From contig NZ_BAABHK010000005.1 of the NCBI RefSeq assembly GCF_039542055.1, positions 124,001 through 188,000 on the forward strand: a DNA stretch of 64,000 nucleotides, given 5' to 3'. The notes beneath the pieces are model-generated. The model did not search any database. It saw nothing but the letters and a program-made list of their open reading frames with translations, and had not been told where the DNA came from. The position numbers and the translations under genes were made by a program. The first letter of the stretch is position 1. Each line of letters starts with the position of its first letter. The DNA comes from Actinoallomurus vinaceus (GTDB lineage: Bacteria; Actinomycetota; Actinomycetes; Streptosporangiales; Streptosporangiaceae). Below are positions 1 to 7,111 of the stretch, piece by piece.

Positions 1-1
1 G

Positions 2-274
2 CAGCAGGAGCACGGCGAGCGGCTGAACCACCTCGACAGCGCCCTCGCGGTGCTGACCGAGAAGGTCGTCGGATTCGAGGGGCGGTTCGGGCAGATCGAC
101 GAGCGGTTCGGGCAGATCGACGAGCGGTTCGGGCAGATCGACGAGCGGTTCGGGCAGATCGACGGGCGGTTCGGGCAGATCGACGGGCGGTTCGGGCAGA
201 TCGATGAGCGGCTCGACGAGCAAGGCCGGAAGCTCGATCTGATCATCGAGGCGCTGAACATCCGCCCCAACTGA
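2..274 (+). CDS. Coiled-coil heptad-repeat protein, 3' part
   Basis: The reading frame is open to the left edge of the window, so this is the C-terminal ~90 residues of a longer protein. It consists mainly of six tandem copies of the seven-residue unit RFGQID(E/G), followed by a diverged copy and a short hydrophilic tail. A seven-residue period with regularly spaced hydrophobic residues suggests a continuous coiled coil. No catalytic domain is visible. A GTG at 50 could start a 74-residue product, but codons upstream remain open and read in the same style, so I treat it as truncated by the window. Function unknown. Confidence 0.6.
   Translation, partial: QQEHGERLNHLDSALAVLTEKVVGFEGRFGQIDERFGQIDERFGQIDERFGQIDGRFGQIDGRFGQIDERLDEQGRKLDLIIEALNIRPN
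83..208 (+). repeat. Six tandem 21-bp in-frame repeats
   Basis: Six head-to-tail copies of a 21-bp unit beginning cggttcgggcag encode the RFGQID(E/G) heptads. Copies 1-3 appear identical; later copies differ only near the last codons (gag, ggg or gatgag endings). Near identity at the DNA level suggests recent expansion or ongoing homogenisation, so copy number may vary between strains. Confidence 0.9.
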
Positions 275-286
275 TCGGGCTCTCGG

Positions 287-318
287 CGCCCCGCGACCCG
301 ATGCCGGGTCGCGGGGCG
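287..318 (+). terminator. Hairpin terminator
   Basis: A perfect 14-bp GC-rich inverted repeat (287-300 with 305-318) closes on an ATGC tetraloop just after the stop codon at 274. There is only a weak T-run, which is usual for actinobacterial terminators. It separates the coiled-coil gene from the IclR gene. Confidence 0.7.
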
Positions 319-358
319 TTGCCTATCGTGAAGGGTGCGGGTCGAGGAAGCGGGAGCG

Positions 359-1141
359 ATGACGGGTGCCGAGCGCCCGCCCAGCGTGGCGGGCAAGGTG
401 ATGGCGATCCTCGAGTCGTTCGCGCCCGGCGGCGTCCGGCTGACCCTCACCGAGATCTGCGGCCGCGCGGGCCTGCCGCTCGCCACGGGGCACCGGCTCG
501 TCCGTGAGCTCACCGGCGGCGGCTTTCTCGAGCGCCTGCCCGACGGCTCGTACCGCATCGGCACGCGCCTGTGGCGCATCGGCGCGCAGGCCTCGGCGGC
601 GACGACCCTGCGCGAGCTCGCCCTCCCGCACATGGAGGAGCTGTACGCCGCCACGCACGAGAACGTCCAGCTCGCGGTGCTCAGCGGCGACAAGGCGCTG
701 TACCTCGAACGCCTGCGCGGGCCTCGGTCAGTACCGATCGTGACACGGGTCGCGGCCGAGCTTCCGCTGCACGCGACCGGGGTGGGCAAGGTCCTGCTCG
801 CGTTCGCCGGCGACGACCTCGCCGAGAAGGTCATCGCGCGGGGGCTGCGGGCGTACACGCCACACACGGTCACCGACGCCGATCGGCTGCGGGCCTGCCT
901 CGCCGACGTCCGGCGGTCCGGGTACGCCGTGACCCGTGAGGAGATGTCCCTCGGCACGTGTTCGGTGGCCGCGCCGGTCCGGGACGCCGACGGGGACGTG
1001 TTCGCGGCGCTGTCGCTCGTCACCCGGCGGAGCGGCGTGGATCTGCGGCGGGTCGTGCCCGTCGTCCTCGCCGCGGCGAACGCCCTGTCCCGGGACGTCG
1101 ACGCCCACGGCGGTTCCGCTGAGTGGAAGGACTGGGCCTGA
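359..1141 (+). CDS. IclR-family transcriptional regulator
   Basis: About 260 residues with the two-domain IclR layout: an N-terminal winged helix (roughly residues 12-75, VMAILESF then the recognition helix near GLPLATGHRLVREL) and a C-terminal effector-binding domain with the typical stretches ATGVGKVLLAF and SVAAPVRDADG. I chose ATG 359, which has a purine-rich GAGGAAG upstream; a GTG at 335 in the same frame is possible. It lies 54 bp upstream of pobA on the same strand. IclR proteins of the PobR/PcaR type control 4-hydroxybenzoate and protocatechuate genes in response to the aromatic substrate, so control of pobA is a reasonable inference. The effector is not shown by the sequence. Confidence 0.88.
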   Translation: MTGAERPPSVAGKVMAILESFAPGGVRLTLTEICGRAGLPLATGHRLVRELTGGGFLERLPDGSYRIGTRLWRIGAQASAATTLRELALPHMEELYAATHENVQLAVLSGDKALYLERLRGPRSVPIVTRVAAELPLHATGVGKVLLAFAGDDLAEKVIARGLRAYTPHTVTDADRLRACLADVRRSGYAVTREEMSLGTCSVAAPVRDADGDVFAALSLVTRRSGVDLRRVVPVVLAAANALSRDVDAHGGSAEWKDWA

Positions 1142-1195
1142 CGGCCGCGTCGTCGGCAGGAGGATCGTGCTGAGGACGTCGAAAGAGGGTCATCG

Positions 1196-2359
1196 ATGCG
1201 TACCCAAGTGGCGATCGCCGGGGCCGGACCGGCCGGGCTGCTGCTCTCCCACCTGCTGAGCCTGCGCGGCATCGACTCGGTGGTGCTGGAGAGCCGCGAC
1301 CGCGCGTACGTGGAGAAGCGGCAGCGGGCGGGGATGCTGGAGCAGGGCACCGTGGACGTCCTGCGCGGCAGCGGCGTGGGGGAGCGGCTCGACCGTGAAG
1401 GCCTCACCCACCATGGTCTCGAACTGCGCTTCGGGGGAGCCGGTCACCGGATCCCGCTGTCCGAACTGACGGGCGGGCGGACGGTCACGGTCTACGCGCA
1501 GACCGAGATCGTCAAGGATCTGATCGCCGCGCGGCCGGCGGCCGGCGGCGACGTCCGCTTCGAGGCCGAGGTCCTGTCGGTCGACCCGAGCGCGCCGTCC
1601 GTGACCTACCGGCAGGACGGCCGGGTCCAGACGCTGGAGTGCGACGTCATCGCCGGGTGCGACGGCTTCCACGGCGTCTGCCGCGCGGCCGTGCCCGGCG
1701 CCACGGTCTTCGAGCGGGAGTATCCCTTCGCGTGGCTCGGCATCCTCGCCGACGTCCCGCCCTCCACCGACGAGCTCATCTACGCGTACAGCGAGCGCGG
1801 GTTCGCCCTGTACAGCCTGCGCTCGCCGAAGATCAGCAGGCTGTACCTCCAGGTGGATCCGTCGGACGACGTCGCCGCGTGGCCCGACGAACGGATCTGG
1901 GCCGAGCTGCGGGCGCGGTTCGCCACGCGCGACGGCTGGGAACTGCGGGACGGGCCGGTCCTCGAGAAGGCGATCACCCCGATGCGCAGCTTCGTGACCG
2001 AGCCGATGCGCCACGACCGTCTTTTCCTCGCCGGGGACGCCGCGCACATCGTCCCGCCCACCGGCGCGAAGGGCCTGAACCTCGCGATCTCCGACGTCAC
2101 GGTCCTCGCCGCGGCGCTGGGCGCCTGGTACGACTCCGGCTCGACCGAGCTCCTCGACGCCTACTCCGCCACCTGCCTCCGCCGGGTCTGGCGCGCCGAG
2201 CACTTCTCGTACTGGATGACGACCCTGCTGCACAAGGACCCCCGCCAGGACGCCTTCGGCCACCGGCTGCAACTGTCGCACCTGGAGTACGTGGCGGCGT
2301 CGAAGGCCGCCGCGGCCACGCTCGCCGAGAACTACGTCGGGGCCGCGCCCAAGCTCTGA
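1196..2359 (+). CDS. pobA: 4-hydroxybenzoate 3-monooxygenase
   Basis: 387 residues, matching the usual ~390 of p-hydroxybenzoate hydroxylase, an FAD enzyme that converts 4-hydroxybenzoate to protocatechuate using NAD(P)H and O2. The N-terminal FAD fold has GAGPAGLL, the middle contains the DG motif region (AGCDGFHGVCR), and the second FAD motif GDAAHIVPPTGAKGLNLA is intact. The segment RAGMLEQGTVDVL is typical of PobA rather than of other class A hydroxylases. The start ATG 1196 follows a modest ribosome site. It probably forms a unit with the IclR regulator just upstream. No protocatechuate ring-cleavage genes are in the window. Confidence 0.93.
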   Translation: MRTQVAIAGAGPAGLLLSHLLSLRGIDSVVLESRDRAYVEKRQRAGMLEQGTVDVLRGSGVGERLDREGLTHHGLELRFGGAGHRIPLSELTGGRTVTVYAQTEIVKDLIAARPAAGGDVRFEAEVLSVDPSAPSVTYRQDGRVQTLECDVIAGCDGFHGVCRAAVPGATVFEREYPFAWLGILADVPPSTDELIYAYSERGFALYSLRSPKISRLYLQVDPSDDVAAWPDERIWAELRARFATRDGWELRDGPVLEKAITPMRSFVTEPMRHDRLFLAGDAAHIVPPTGAKGLNLAISDVTVLAAALGAWYDSGSTELLDAYSATCLRRVWRAEHFSYWMTTLLHKDPRQDAFGHRLQLSHLEYVAASKAAAATLAENYVGAAPKL

Positions 2360-2363
2360 CCGG

Positions 2364-3209
2364 TCAGAAGATGCCCTTGGGCGGGGGCGGTGACGGGCGG
2401 GCGGTCGCGTCGGTGACCGGTGCCGCCCCGGCCGTGAACCTGGTCAGCTCGTCGCCGGACAGCACCCGGGCGGGGAAGGGGTCTCCGGCCGCCTTCCTCG
2501 TCAGCTCCGCGACGGGCGGCGGAGTGGAGCCGGCGACCACGATCAGGTTGCCGAACCGGCGGCCGCGCAGCACGGCCGGGTCGCCGATGAGGCAGAGCTC
2601 CGGCAGCACGGCCCGCAGCGTCGCCACCTGGGCGCGGGCGAAGGACAAGGGCGCGCCGTCGGCCACATTGGCGGCGTACCGCCCGCCCGGGCGCAGGACC
2701 CGGGCCACTGCCGCCGCGAACTCCACGGTGGTCAGGTGCGCGGGCGTCCGGCTCCCTGCGTACACGTCGCCGATCACCAGGTCGAAGGAGCCCTCCGGTG
2801 TCCGCGCCAGAACCTCGCGGGCGTCGCCGTGGCGGATCCGGATCCGGTGGCCCCGCTCCAGGGGCAGCTCGCGGCGGACGAGGTCGATGAGCGCCGCGTC
2901 GACCTCGACGACCTGCTGGGTCGAGCGCGGCCGGGTCGCGGCGACGTAGCGCGGCAGGGTCAGGGCCCCGCCGCCCAGGTGCAGCACCCGCAGCGGCCGC
3001 CCCGGTGGGGCCGCCAGGTCGACGATGTGACCGAGCCGCCGCACGTACTCGAAGTCGAGGTAGGCGGGGTCGTCGAGGTCGACGTGGGACTGCGGCGCGC
3101 CGTCGAGCAGCAGCGTCCAGGCGCGCGGGCGGTCCGGGTCGCGGACCAGCTCCGCGATGCCGGAGTCGACCGTCTCCTCCACCCGGTGGGCGCGCTGCCG
3201 GTGTGCCAT
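2364..3209 (-). CDS. Spermidine-synthase-like methyltransferase-fold protein
   Basis: 281 residues. The central Rossmann fold carries VLHLGGGALTLPRY (the cofactor-binding glycine loop), then VVEVDAALIDLVRR with the acidic residue that contacts the ribose, and RHGDAREVL and FDLVIGDVY as in polyamine synthases. The short N-terminal beta domain of true spermidine synthases is reduced, and biosynthetic partners such as SpeD are absent, so substrate is uncertain. Actinobacterial members of this group are usually annotated only as spermidine synthase-like or fused-MFS relatives. Convergent with pobA, with only four bases between stop codons, and divergent from the gene at 3279. Confidence 0.75.
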   Translation of the reverse strand: MAHRQRAHRVEETVDSGIAELVRDPDRPRAWTLLLDGAPQSHVDLDDPAYLDFEYVRRLGHIVDLAAPPGRPLRVLHLGGGALTLPRYVAATRPRSTQQVVEVDAALIDLVRRELPLERGHRIRIRHGDAREVLARTPEGSFDLVIGDVYAGSRTPAHLTTVEFAAAVARVLRPGGRYAANVADGAPLSFARAQVATLRAVLPELCLIGDPAVLRGRRFGNLIVVAGSTPPPVAELTRKAAGDPFPARVLSGDELTRFTAGAAPVTDATARPSPPPPKGIF

Positions 3210-3278
3210 CGGCCCACATTAATCGACCTGCGTACCCACCGAAGATCGCGATACGGTGCGTGCTGCCAGAAAGGGGGC

Positions 3279-4013
3279 ATGGTGGCGAAACTCAACCAGA
3301 TCATCGCCGTCGAGAAGGGCATCAAGAGCGGGACGCTGCGCGACCTGACCGACGCCCACCACGGGCTGCAGAAGCCCGCGCTGCTGTCCGGCATCTCGCG
3401 TACCTACCAGCCGAAGGACGAGGAGGGCGAGCAGCTCCCGCCCGAGTCGACCCGGGTGCAGGTGCAGGCCGATGAGGTCATCCGCCGGACGGCCGACATC
3501 GTGACGCGGCTGTTCGACGTGACCGCCACCAAGGACTGGGCGAACTGCGAGGCCAGGGCCGACGTCAAGGTCGACGGCGAGACCCTCCTGCGGGACGTCC
3601 CGGTCACGTACCTGCTCTTCCTGGAGAAGCAGCTCACCGACCTGCACACCTTCGTCAAGAAGCTGCCGGTGCTGGACGCCGCCGAGACGTGGGTGTTCGA
3701 CGAGTCGGCGGACGCCTGGCGGACCGAGCCGGTGCGTACCATCCGCACCAAGAAGGTCCCGCGCAACCACGTCAAGGCGGAGGCGACGGAGAAGCACCCG
3801 GCGCAGGTGGAGGTCTACTACGAGGACGTCGCCGTCGGCTACTGGACGACGGTGAAGTTCTCCGGCGCGCTGCCCGCCCGGCGGGTCAACGAGTTGCTGG
3901 AGCGGGTGGAGAAGCTCCAGCAGGCGGTGAAGTTCGCCCGTGAGGAGGCCAACGGCGCCGAGGTCACCGACCGGCGTGTCGGTGACGTGGTGTTCCGCTA
4001 CCTGTTCGGGTAG
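3279..4013 (+). CDS. Conserved protein of unknown function (DUF7873-like)
   Basis: 244 residues, soluble, no signal peptide or membrane segment. The N-terminus (MVAKLNQIIAVEKGIKS) and phrases such as LQKPALLSGISRTYQPKDE, TYLLFLEKQLTDL, FVKKLPVLD and GYWTTVKFSGALPARR belong to a family I recall as widespread in actinobacteria and present in other bacteria, catalogued as a domain of unknown function. The C-terminal third is predicted helical and rich in charged residues. ATG 3279 sits directly after AAGGGGGC; the adjacent GTG 3282 gives better spacing to that ribosome site. The stop lies 41 bases before the first of two tRNA-like RNAs on the same strand, so protein and RNAs may be one transcript. 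An RNA-related role is inference from that neighbourhood only. Confidence 0.82.
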   Translation: MVAKLNQIIAVEKGIKSGTLRDLTDAHHGLQKPALLSGISRTYQPKDEEGEQLPPESTRVQVQADEVIRRTADIVTRLFDVTATKDWANCEARADVKVDGETLLRDVPVTYLLFLEKQLTDLHTFVKKLPVLDAAETWVFDESADAWRTEPVRTIRTKKVPRNHVKAEATEKHPAQVEVYYEDVAVGYWTTVKFSGALPARRVNELLERVEKLQQAVKFAREEANGAEVTDRRVGDVVFRYLFG

Positions 4014-4024
4014 CGTCACAGACT

Positions 4025-4043
4025 CCCCCGCCTCGCGCGGGGG
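4025..4043 (+). terminator. GC hairpin after the DUF7873-like gene
   Basis: A 7-bp perfect stem (4025-4031 with 4037-4043) with a CTCGC loop begins 12 bases after the stop codon. It has no T-run. It may be a terminator, a 3' end stabiliser, or a processing boundary ahead of the tRNA-like RNAs. Confidence 0.45.
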
Positions 4044-4054
4044 AAGCGCAAGGA

Positions 4055-4194
4055 GCGCACGCTGAAACTGAAGTTCAGTCTGATCGCGGTGGCAGTTGGG
4101 GGTTCGAGTCCCTCTCCCGGCATTCGTGTCGGGATGGCCCAATGGTAGAGGCGGCCGCTCAAGCTCAGGCTCTCGCTCCAGATTCAGCATTCGC
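4055..4194 (+). ncRNA. tRNA-like RNA 1, circularly permuted (YrlA-like)
   Basis: tRNA elements occur in the order 3' half then 5' half. A T-arm (stem 4098-4102/4110-4114, loop TTCGAGT at 4103-4109) is followed by a 3' acceptor-like strand (4115-4121). A six-base loop ATTCGT comes next, then a 5' acceptor-like strand (4128-4134) that pairs over all seven positions with one G-T. T8 and a D-arm with the conserved GG follow (4137-4152). The position of the anticodon stem is a 5-bp helix (4086-4090/4154-4158). It continues outward as 7 bp (4077-4083/4165-4171) and then a 12-position stem with two mismatches (4055-4066/4183-4194). There is no anticodon loop and no free CCA end, so it cannot act as a normal tRNA. 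The topology resembles what I recall of the tRNA-mimicking module of bacterial Y RNAs (YrlA). The ends are set by the pairing; transcription is not shown. Confidence 0.7.
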
Positions 4195-4200
4195 CGCCGA

Positions 4201-4340
4201 ACGCCAGATCGACTGAGAACGGACGAAACTCGTCGGGGTGCCGGTTCGAGCCCGGCATGCGCCTCTCCGTGGCGCGTTAGCTCAATAGGTAGAGTACGGC
4301 GATCTCAGGACTGATCCGTTCTCTTAAACGCCGCTGGCGT
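4201..4340 (+). ncRNA. tRNA-like RNA 2, circularly permuted (YrlA-like)
   Basis: Same plan and same 140-nt length as the preceding RNA. It has a T-arm with a perfect 5-bp stem (4240-4244/4252-4256, loop TTCGAGC). Acceptor-like strands 4257-4263 and 4271-4277 pair at seven of seven positions with one G-T and are closed by a seven-base loop. T8-A9 and a D-arm GCTC/GAGT with a GG-containing loop follow (4280-4295). A 5-bp anticodon-position helix (4231-4235/4297-4301) leads to a perfect 9-bp stem (4215-4223/4315-4323) and a perfect 7-bp outer stem (4201-4207/4334-4340). Both RNAs share GAAACT in the ascending arm (4064-4069, 4225-4230) and CTCAGG in the descending arm (4164-4169, 4304-4309). These could be protein-contact sites. 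Confidence 0.72.
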
Positions 4341-4361
4341 GCGCAATTGGGCGGCAAGCCC

Positions 4362-4395
4362 GGGGTCCGGGAGATGGACAAAGCTCCCGGACCCC
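4362..4395. terminator. Bidirectional hairpin terminator
   Basis: A perfect 12-bp inverted repeat (4362-4373/4384-4395) with a 10-base loop lies between the tRNA-like RNAs and the convergent thiolase gene, and could end transcription from both sides. Confidence 0.75.
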
Positions 4396-4404
4396 ACCGA
4401 ATTT

Positions 4405-5556
4405 CTACAGGCGTTCGATGATGGTGACGTTGGCCTGGCCGCCGCCTTCGCACATGGTCTGCAGGCCGTACCGGCCGCCGGTGCGCTCGAGTTCGTGCAG
4501 CAGGGTCGTCATCAGCCGGGCGCCGGTGGCGCCGAGCGGGTGGCCGAGCGCGATCGCGCCGCCGTTCGGGTTGGTGATCGCCGGGTCGGCGCCGGTCTCC
4601 TTCAGCCAGGCCAGCACGACGGGCGCGAACGCCTCGTTGATCTCGACGACGTCGATGTCGCCGATGGTCATCCCGGCCTTCTTCAGCGCGTACGCCGTCG
4701 CGGGGATCGGGGCGGACAGCATCCGGATCGGGTCCTCGCCGCGTACGGACAGGTGGTGGACGCGGGCGCGCGGGGTGAGGCCGTGGTCGCGTACGGCGCG
4801 CTCGGAGGCGACGAGCAGCGCCGCCGATCCGTCGGAGATCTGCGACGACAGCGCGGCGGTGAGCCGGCCGCCCTCGACGAGGGTCTTCAGGCCCGCCATC
4901 TTCTCCAGCGAGGTGTCGCGGCGGGGCCCCTCGTCGGTCGTGACGTCGCCGTACGGAGCGATCTCGCGGTCGAACCGGCCCTCGTCGATGGCGCGGATCG
5001 CGCGCCGGTGGGACTCCAGGGCGAACGCCTCCATCTCCTCCCTGGTGATGTCCCACTGCTCGGCGATCATCTCGGCGCCCCGGAACTGCGAGACCTCCCG
5101 GTCGCCGTAGCGCGCCTCCCAGCCGCGCGAGCCGGCGAACGGGCCGGCGAAGCCGAGCTGCACCCCGGCGATCATGGCGTAGGCGATCGGGATCTTCGAC
5201 ATGTTCTGCACGCCGCCCGCGACGACGAGGTCGGCGGTGCCGCTGAGCACGGCCTGGGCGGCGAAGTGCACGGCCTGCTGCGACGATCCGCACTGGCGGT
5301 CGACGGTGACGCCCGGGACCTCCTCGGGCAGTCCGGCCGCCAGCCAGCAGGTGCGGGCGACGTCCCCGGCCTGCGGCCCGACCGTGTCCACACAGCCGAA
5401 GATCACGTCCTCGACCGCCGCCGGGTCGACGCCGGACCGTTCGACCAGCGCCGTCAGGACGTGCGCGCCGAGGTCGGCCGGGTGGACCTCGGCCAGCCCG
5501 CCGTTCCGCCGCCCGACGGGCGTGCGGACCGCCTCGACGATGTAGGCCTCCGCCAT
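4405..5556 (-). CDS. fadA6: Acetyl-CoA acyltransferase (thiolase), FadA6-like
   Basis: 383 residues, full thiolase length. The nucleophilic cysteine is in VDRQCGSSQQAVHFA, with NEAFAPV, GHPLGATGA and the C-terminal MCEGGGQANVTIIERL carrying the second catalytic cysteine. The sequence matches my recollection of mycobacterial FadA6, which works in degradation of steroid rings C and D after HIP-CoA. ATG 5556 is preceded by GGAGG at good spacing; a GTG one codon earlier is less likely. It is the last gene of the ipdF-kstR2-fadA6 run, seven bases after the regulator. Probably controlled by KstR2 through the site at 7075-7092. Confidence 0.92.
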   Translation of the reverse strand: MAEAYIVEAVRTPVGRRNGGLAEVHPADLGAHVLTALVERSGVDPAAVEDVIFGCVDTVGPQAGDVARTCWLAAGLPEEVPGVTVDRQCGSSQQAVHFAAQAVLSGTADLVVAGGVQNMSKIPIAYAMIAGVQLGFAGPFAGSRGWEARYGDREVSQFRGAEMIAEQWDITREEMEAFALESHRRAIRAIDEGRFDREIAPYGDVTTDEGPRRDTSLEKMAGLKTLVEGGRLTAALSSQISDGSAALLVASERAVRDHGLTPRARVHHLSVRGEDPIRMLSAPIPATAYALKKAGMTIGDIDVVEINEAFAPVVLAWLKETGADPAITNPNGGAIALGHPLGATGARLMTTLLHELERTGGRYGLQTMCEGGGQANVTIIERL

Positions 5557-5566
5557 CACATTCCTC

Positions 5567-6184
5567 CTACTCGTGCTGGATCCCCCCGAGGACCATGGCG
5601 AGGTACTGCTCGGCGATCTGGTCGGCGGTGAGCCGCCCGCCGCTCTGGTACCAGGTCGCCGCCACCCACACGGTGTCGCGGATGAAGCGGTAGACCAGGC
5701 CGGTGTCGAGGTCGGAGCGGAACGCGCCCTCCCGGGCGCCGCGTTCCAGCAGGGACATCCACATCTCCTCGAACCGCCGTCGCGACTCGATCAGGTACGC
5801 GAAGCGGGGGCTCGTCGCCAGGTGCCGCGACTCGTTCTGGTACATCACGACGGCCGGCCGGTGCCGGTCGATGCACCGGAACGACTCGACGATCAGCGCG
5901 GTCAGGGTCTCGCGCGCCCCGAGCCGCGCGTCGAGCACCCGCTCGTACGCCGCCCACATCTCGTTCAGGAAGGTCGACAGGATCTCGTCGGCCATCGACT
6001 CCTTGGAATCGAAGTGGTAGTAGAGGCTGCCACCGAGGATGCCGGCCGCGTCCGCGACCTCCCGGACGGTGGTGGCGGCGTAGCCGCGGGTGGCGAAGAC
6101 CTCCGCCGCGGTGGCGAGCAGCTCGGCCCGCCGCTCGGCTCGGGCGGCGGCGGTGCCCTCGGCGTCGCGCCGTCGTGGACTCAT
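5567..6184 (-). CDS. kstR2: TetR-family repressor, KstR2-like
   Basis: 205 residues. An N-terminal TetR helix-turn-helix (GYAATTVREVADAAGILGGSLYYHF is split here as TVREVADAAGI and SLYYHFDSKE) is followed by a helical ligand-binding domain. C-terminal phrases VYRFIRDTVWVAATWY and LTADQIAEQYLAMVLGGI closely resemble KstR2, the repressor of the HIP catabolic regulon that is released by HIP-CoA. It lies between ipdF and fadA6, the same setting as in Mycobacterium. Two identical operator-like sites in this window (7075-7092 and 16538-16555) are its likely targets, including its own operon. Assignment by similarity to a remembered family and by context. Confidence 0.88.
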   Translation of the reverse strand: MSPRRRDAEGTAAARAERRAELLATAAEVFATRGYAATTVREVADAAGILGGSLYYHFDSKESMADEILSTFLNEMWAAYERVLDARLGARETLTALIVESFRCIDRHRPAVVMYQNESRHLATSPRFAYLIESRRRFEEMWMSLLERGAREGAFRSDLDTGLVYRFIRDTVWVAATWYQSGGRLTADQIAEQYLAMVLGGIQHE

Positions 6185-6249
6185 GGATTCTCTGGATTCC
6201 TTACGGGTGCCGGCCGGAGGCGGTGCGTGTCTTCGTGGACATGCTCACC

Positions 6250-7062
6250 TCACGGGTGCTGACTGGAGACGGAGACGACCTCGCCCGTCAGGTACGACGA
6301 GTAGCCGGAGGCCAGGAAGACGATAACGTTGGCCACCTCCCACGGCTCCGCGTAGCGGCCGTACGCCTCCCGGCGCGTCAGCTCCGTCAGCAGTTCCTCG
6401 CTCGTCACCTTGACCAGGTGCGGGTGCATGGCGAGGCTGGGTGCCACCGCGTTGACCCGCACGCCGTACTCCGCGGCCTCCAGCGCGGCGCAGCGGGTCA
6501 GCGCCATCACGCCGGCCTTGGCCGCCGCGTAGTGCGACTGCCCGCGCTGCGCGCGCCAGCCGATCACCGACGCGTTGTTCACGATCACGCCGTGCCCCTG
6601 GGCGCGCATGATCCGCAGGGCGGCCCGCGTGCAGCGCATGGTGCCGTTCAGCGTGACGTCGAGCACCCGCGACCACTGCTCGTCGGTCATGTCCACGAGA
6701 TCGGCCGTGCCGCCGAGGCCCGCGTTGTTGACGGCGACGTCGATCCGGCCGAAGCGCTCGGCGGTGGCGGCGAACAGTCCCCGTACCTGGTCCTCGGAGG
6801 TGACGTCGCACGGTAGGGCGGCCACCGCCGCGTCGCCGAACTCCTTGGTCAGCTCCGCCAGCGACTGGCCGAGCCGTCGTTCGTGGGCGTCGCTGATCAT
6901 CACCCGCGCCTCCTCCTCGAGGCAGCGCCGGGCGGTCGCCCCGCCGATGCCCGCTCCGGCGGCGGCCGTCACGACGACGACGCGGTCGCGCAGGAGCCCG
7001 TGACCGGGGACGGGCGTCGCCCGGGTGGAGGACCGGGTGGAGGGAATGCCGCTCTCGCTCAC
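6250..7062 (-). CDS. ipdF: SDR-family dehydrogenase, IpdF-like
   Basis: 270 residues. Classical SDR features: nucleotide-binding VVVTAAAGAGIG, NNAG, the catalytic Ser in NNASVIGW and YAAAK with catalytic Tyr and Lys. An N-terminal extension of about 20 residues precedes the Rossmann fold. The end of the protein (SSYLTGEVVSVSSQHP) and the partners kstR2 and fadA6 downstream point to IpdF, the 5-hydroxy dehydrogenase of HIP-CoA catabolism. First gene of the leftward operon, divergent from the acyl-CoA dehydrogenase genes, with the shared operator-like site in the 49-bp gap. Confidence 0.85.
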   Translation of the reverse strand: MSESGIPSTRSSTRATPVPGHGLLRDRVVVVTAAAGAGIGGATARRCLEEEARVMISDAHERRLGQSLAELTKEFGDAAVAALPCDVTSEDQVRGLFAATAERFGRIDVAVNNAGLGGTADLVDMTDEQWSRVLDVTLNGTMRCTRAALRIMRAQGHGVIVNNASVIGWRAQRGQSHYAAAKAGVMALTRCAALEAAEYGVRVNAVAPSLAMHPHLVKVTSEELLTELTRREAYGRYAEPWEVANVIVFLASGYSSYLTGEVVSVSSQHP

Positions 7063-7074
7063 CTGCGCTACTCT

Positions 7075-7092
7075 ACCAAACAGTTGTTAGAA
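7075..7092. promoter_or_regulatory. Operator-like site 1 (KstR2 regulon)
   Basis: The 18-mer ACCAAACAGTTGTTAGAA has imperfect dyad arms CAAACA and TGTTAG. It recurs with one change at 16538-16555. Both copies sit in short gaps between divergent steroid-catabolism operons, which is what a shared TetR operator would look like. It differs from the mycobacterial KstR2 box as I recall it. Confidence 0.65.
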
Positions 7093-7111
7093 AGAATGCG
7101 GGGCGGGTGCC

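Noticed and set aside
83..208. CRISPR-like array
   Set aside because: Units are contiguous 21-mers without spacers and are in frame within a coding region.
1190..2281. Long antisense open frame opposite pobA
   Set aside because: No domain, and pobA is unmistakable on the other strand.
4098..4300. Standard tRNA genes, because canonical T-arms and D-arms are present
   Set aside because: The T-arm of each unit precedes the acceptor 5' strand and D-arm, there is no anticodon loop of seven bases, and the acceptor helix is closed by a short loop, so neither unit can give a normal tRNA.
4055..4340. Permuted tRNA genes matured by splicing at a bulge-helix-bulge, or a permuted group I intron
   Set aside because: The outer sequences pair with each other as a long stem rather than forming a bulge-helix-bulge, and I see no group I core elements. 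A Y-RNA-like product explains the pairing better.
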